NCBI GenBank assembly: GCA_023974075.1 | Contig: JAMFTG010000164.1 | Coordinates: forward strand, 87,501-151,500 | DNA: 64,000 bases | Source of the DNA: Chaenocephalus aceratus | Lineage: Eukaryota > Chordata > Actinopteri > Perciformes > Channichthyidae | Direction of reading: 5' to 3' | Part shown: positions 1-64,000 of the stretch, piece by piece | How positions within the stretch are numbered: position 1 is the stretch's first letter | How the letters are laid out: the number at the start of each line of letters is the position of its first letter | Translations under genes and position numbers: made by a program | The notes under the pieces: generated by a model | What the model saw: only the letters and a program-made list of their open reading frames with translations | Database searches by the model: none | Told to the model about the DNA's origin: nothing

Positions 1-63840
<63,840 letters not shown>

Positions 63841-64000
63841 CTGAGAGAACTTTGAATAACATTAATGCAAAAGATGATTAACTTATCAAGAGCATTTTAA
63901 AAGTGCCAGTATCACTCTAACGAGTGCTCAAAGATCTTCAAAGAAGACATTTCGGAACGATTACATTCCATTTAAAGCAGAACAGGAGAAACAGACGTGA

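Overview
The window is one long piece of a vertebrate titin gene (ttn), lying entirely on the minus strand, so the protein reads from position 64000 down to 1. Exon phases, GT-AG splice sites and domain order all agree. A teleost fish, probably a percomorph, is the best guess: the PEVK segment differs from the mammalian one, teleost-type LINE and hAT fragments are present, and introns are short or filled with minisatellites. I cannot tell which teleost titin paralogue this is. Comparisons with human titin are from memory, not from a search.

Layout in protein order. (1) 63840-55253: the C-terminal PEVK spring. It has a 543-bp exon of 7-residue repeats, a 1.9-kb exon with about 14 near-identical 20-residue repeats, seven small phase-1 exons, and a 2.9-kb exon containing a 378-residue tandem duplication. 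(2) 54501-31234: the distal tandem-Ig segment, 22 Ig domains, matching the count and order in human titin. (3) 30895-1: the start of the A-band, 23 FN3 and 8 Ig domains (last one cut by the window edge) in the order FFF-I-FF-I, FFFFFF-I, FF-I-FFF-I, FF-I-FFF-I, FF-I. The heptad register is the thick-filament (myosin/C-protein) binding super-repeat. No other protein-coding gene was found; remaining open frames are shadows or run through repeats.

Introns are unusual. Most of the larger ones are dominated by a private minisatellite (units 9 to 44 bp; arrays up to 3.4 kb). In at least seven introns the array starts at the 5' splice site and its unit looks like a tandemly copied, decayed donor site. 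Several arrays have no stop codon in the frame of the upstream exon, so intron retention would add long low-complexity protein.

Many exons between about 16 and 37 kb, and a few near 5 kb, carry single-base frameshifts, while 38-59 kb is almost clean. Because flanking codons and splice sites are conserved, these look like uncorrected long-read assembly errors rather than a decayed gene. Exon boundaries were read by eye from splice signals and domain phase.
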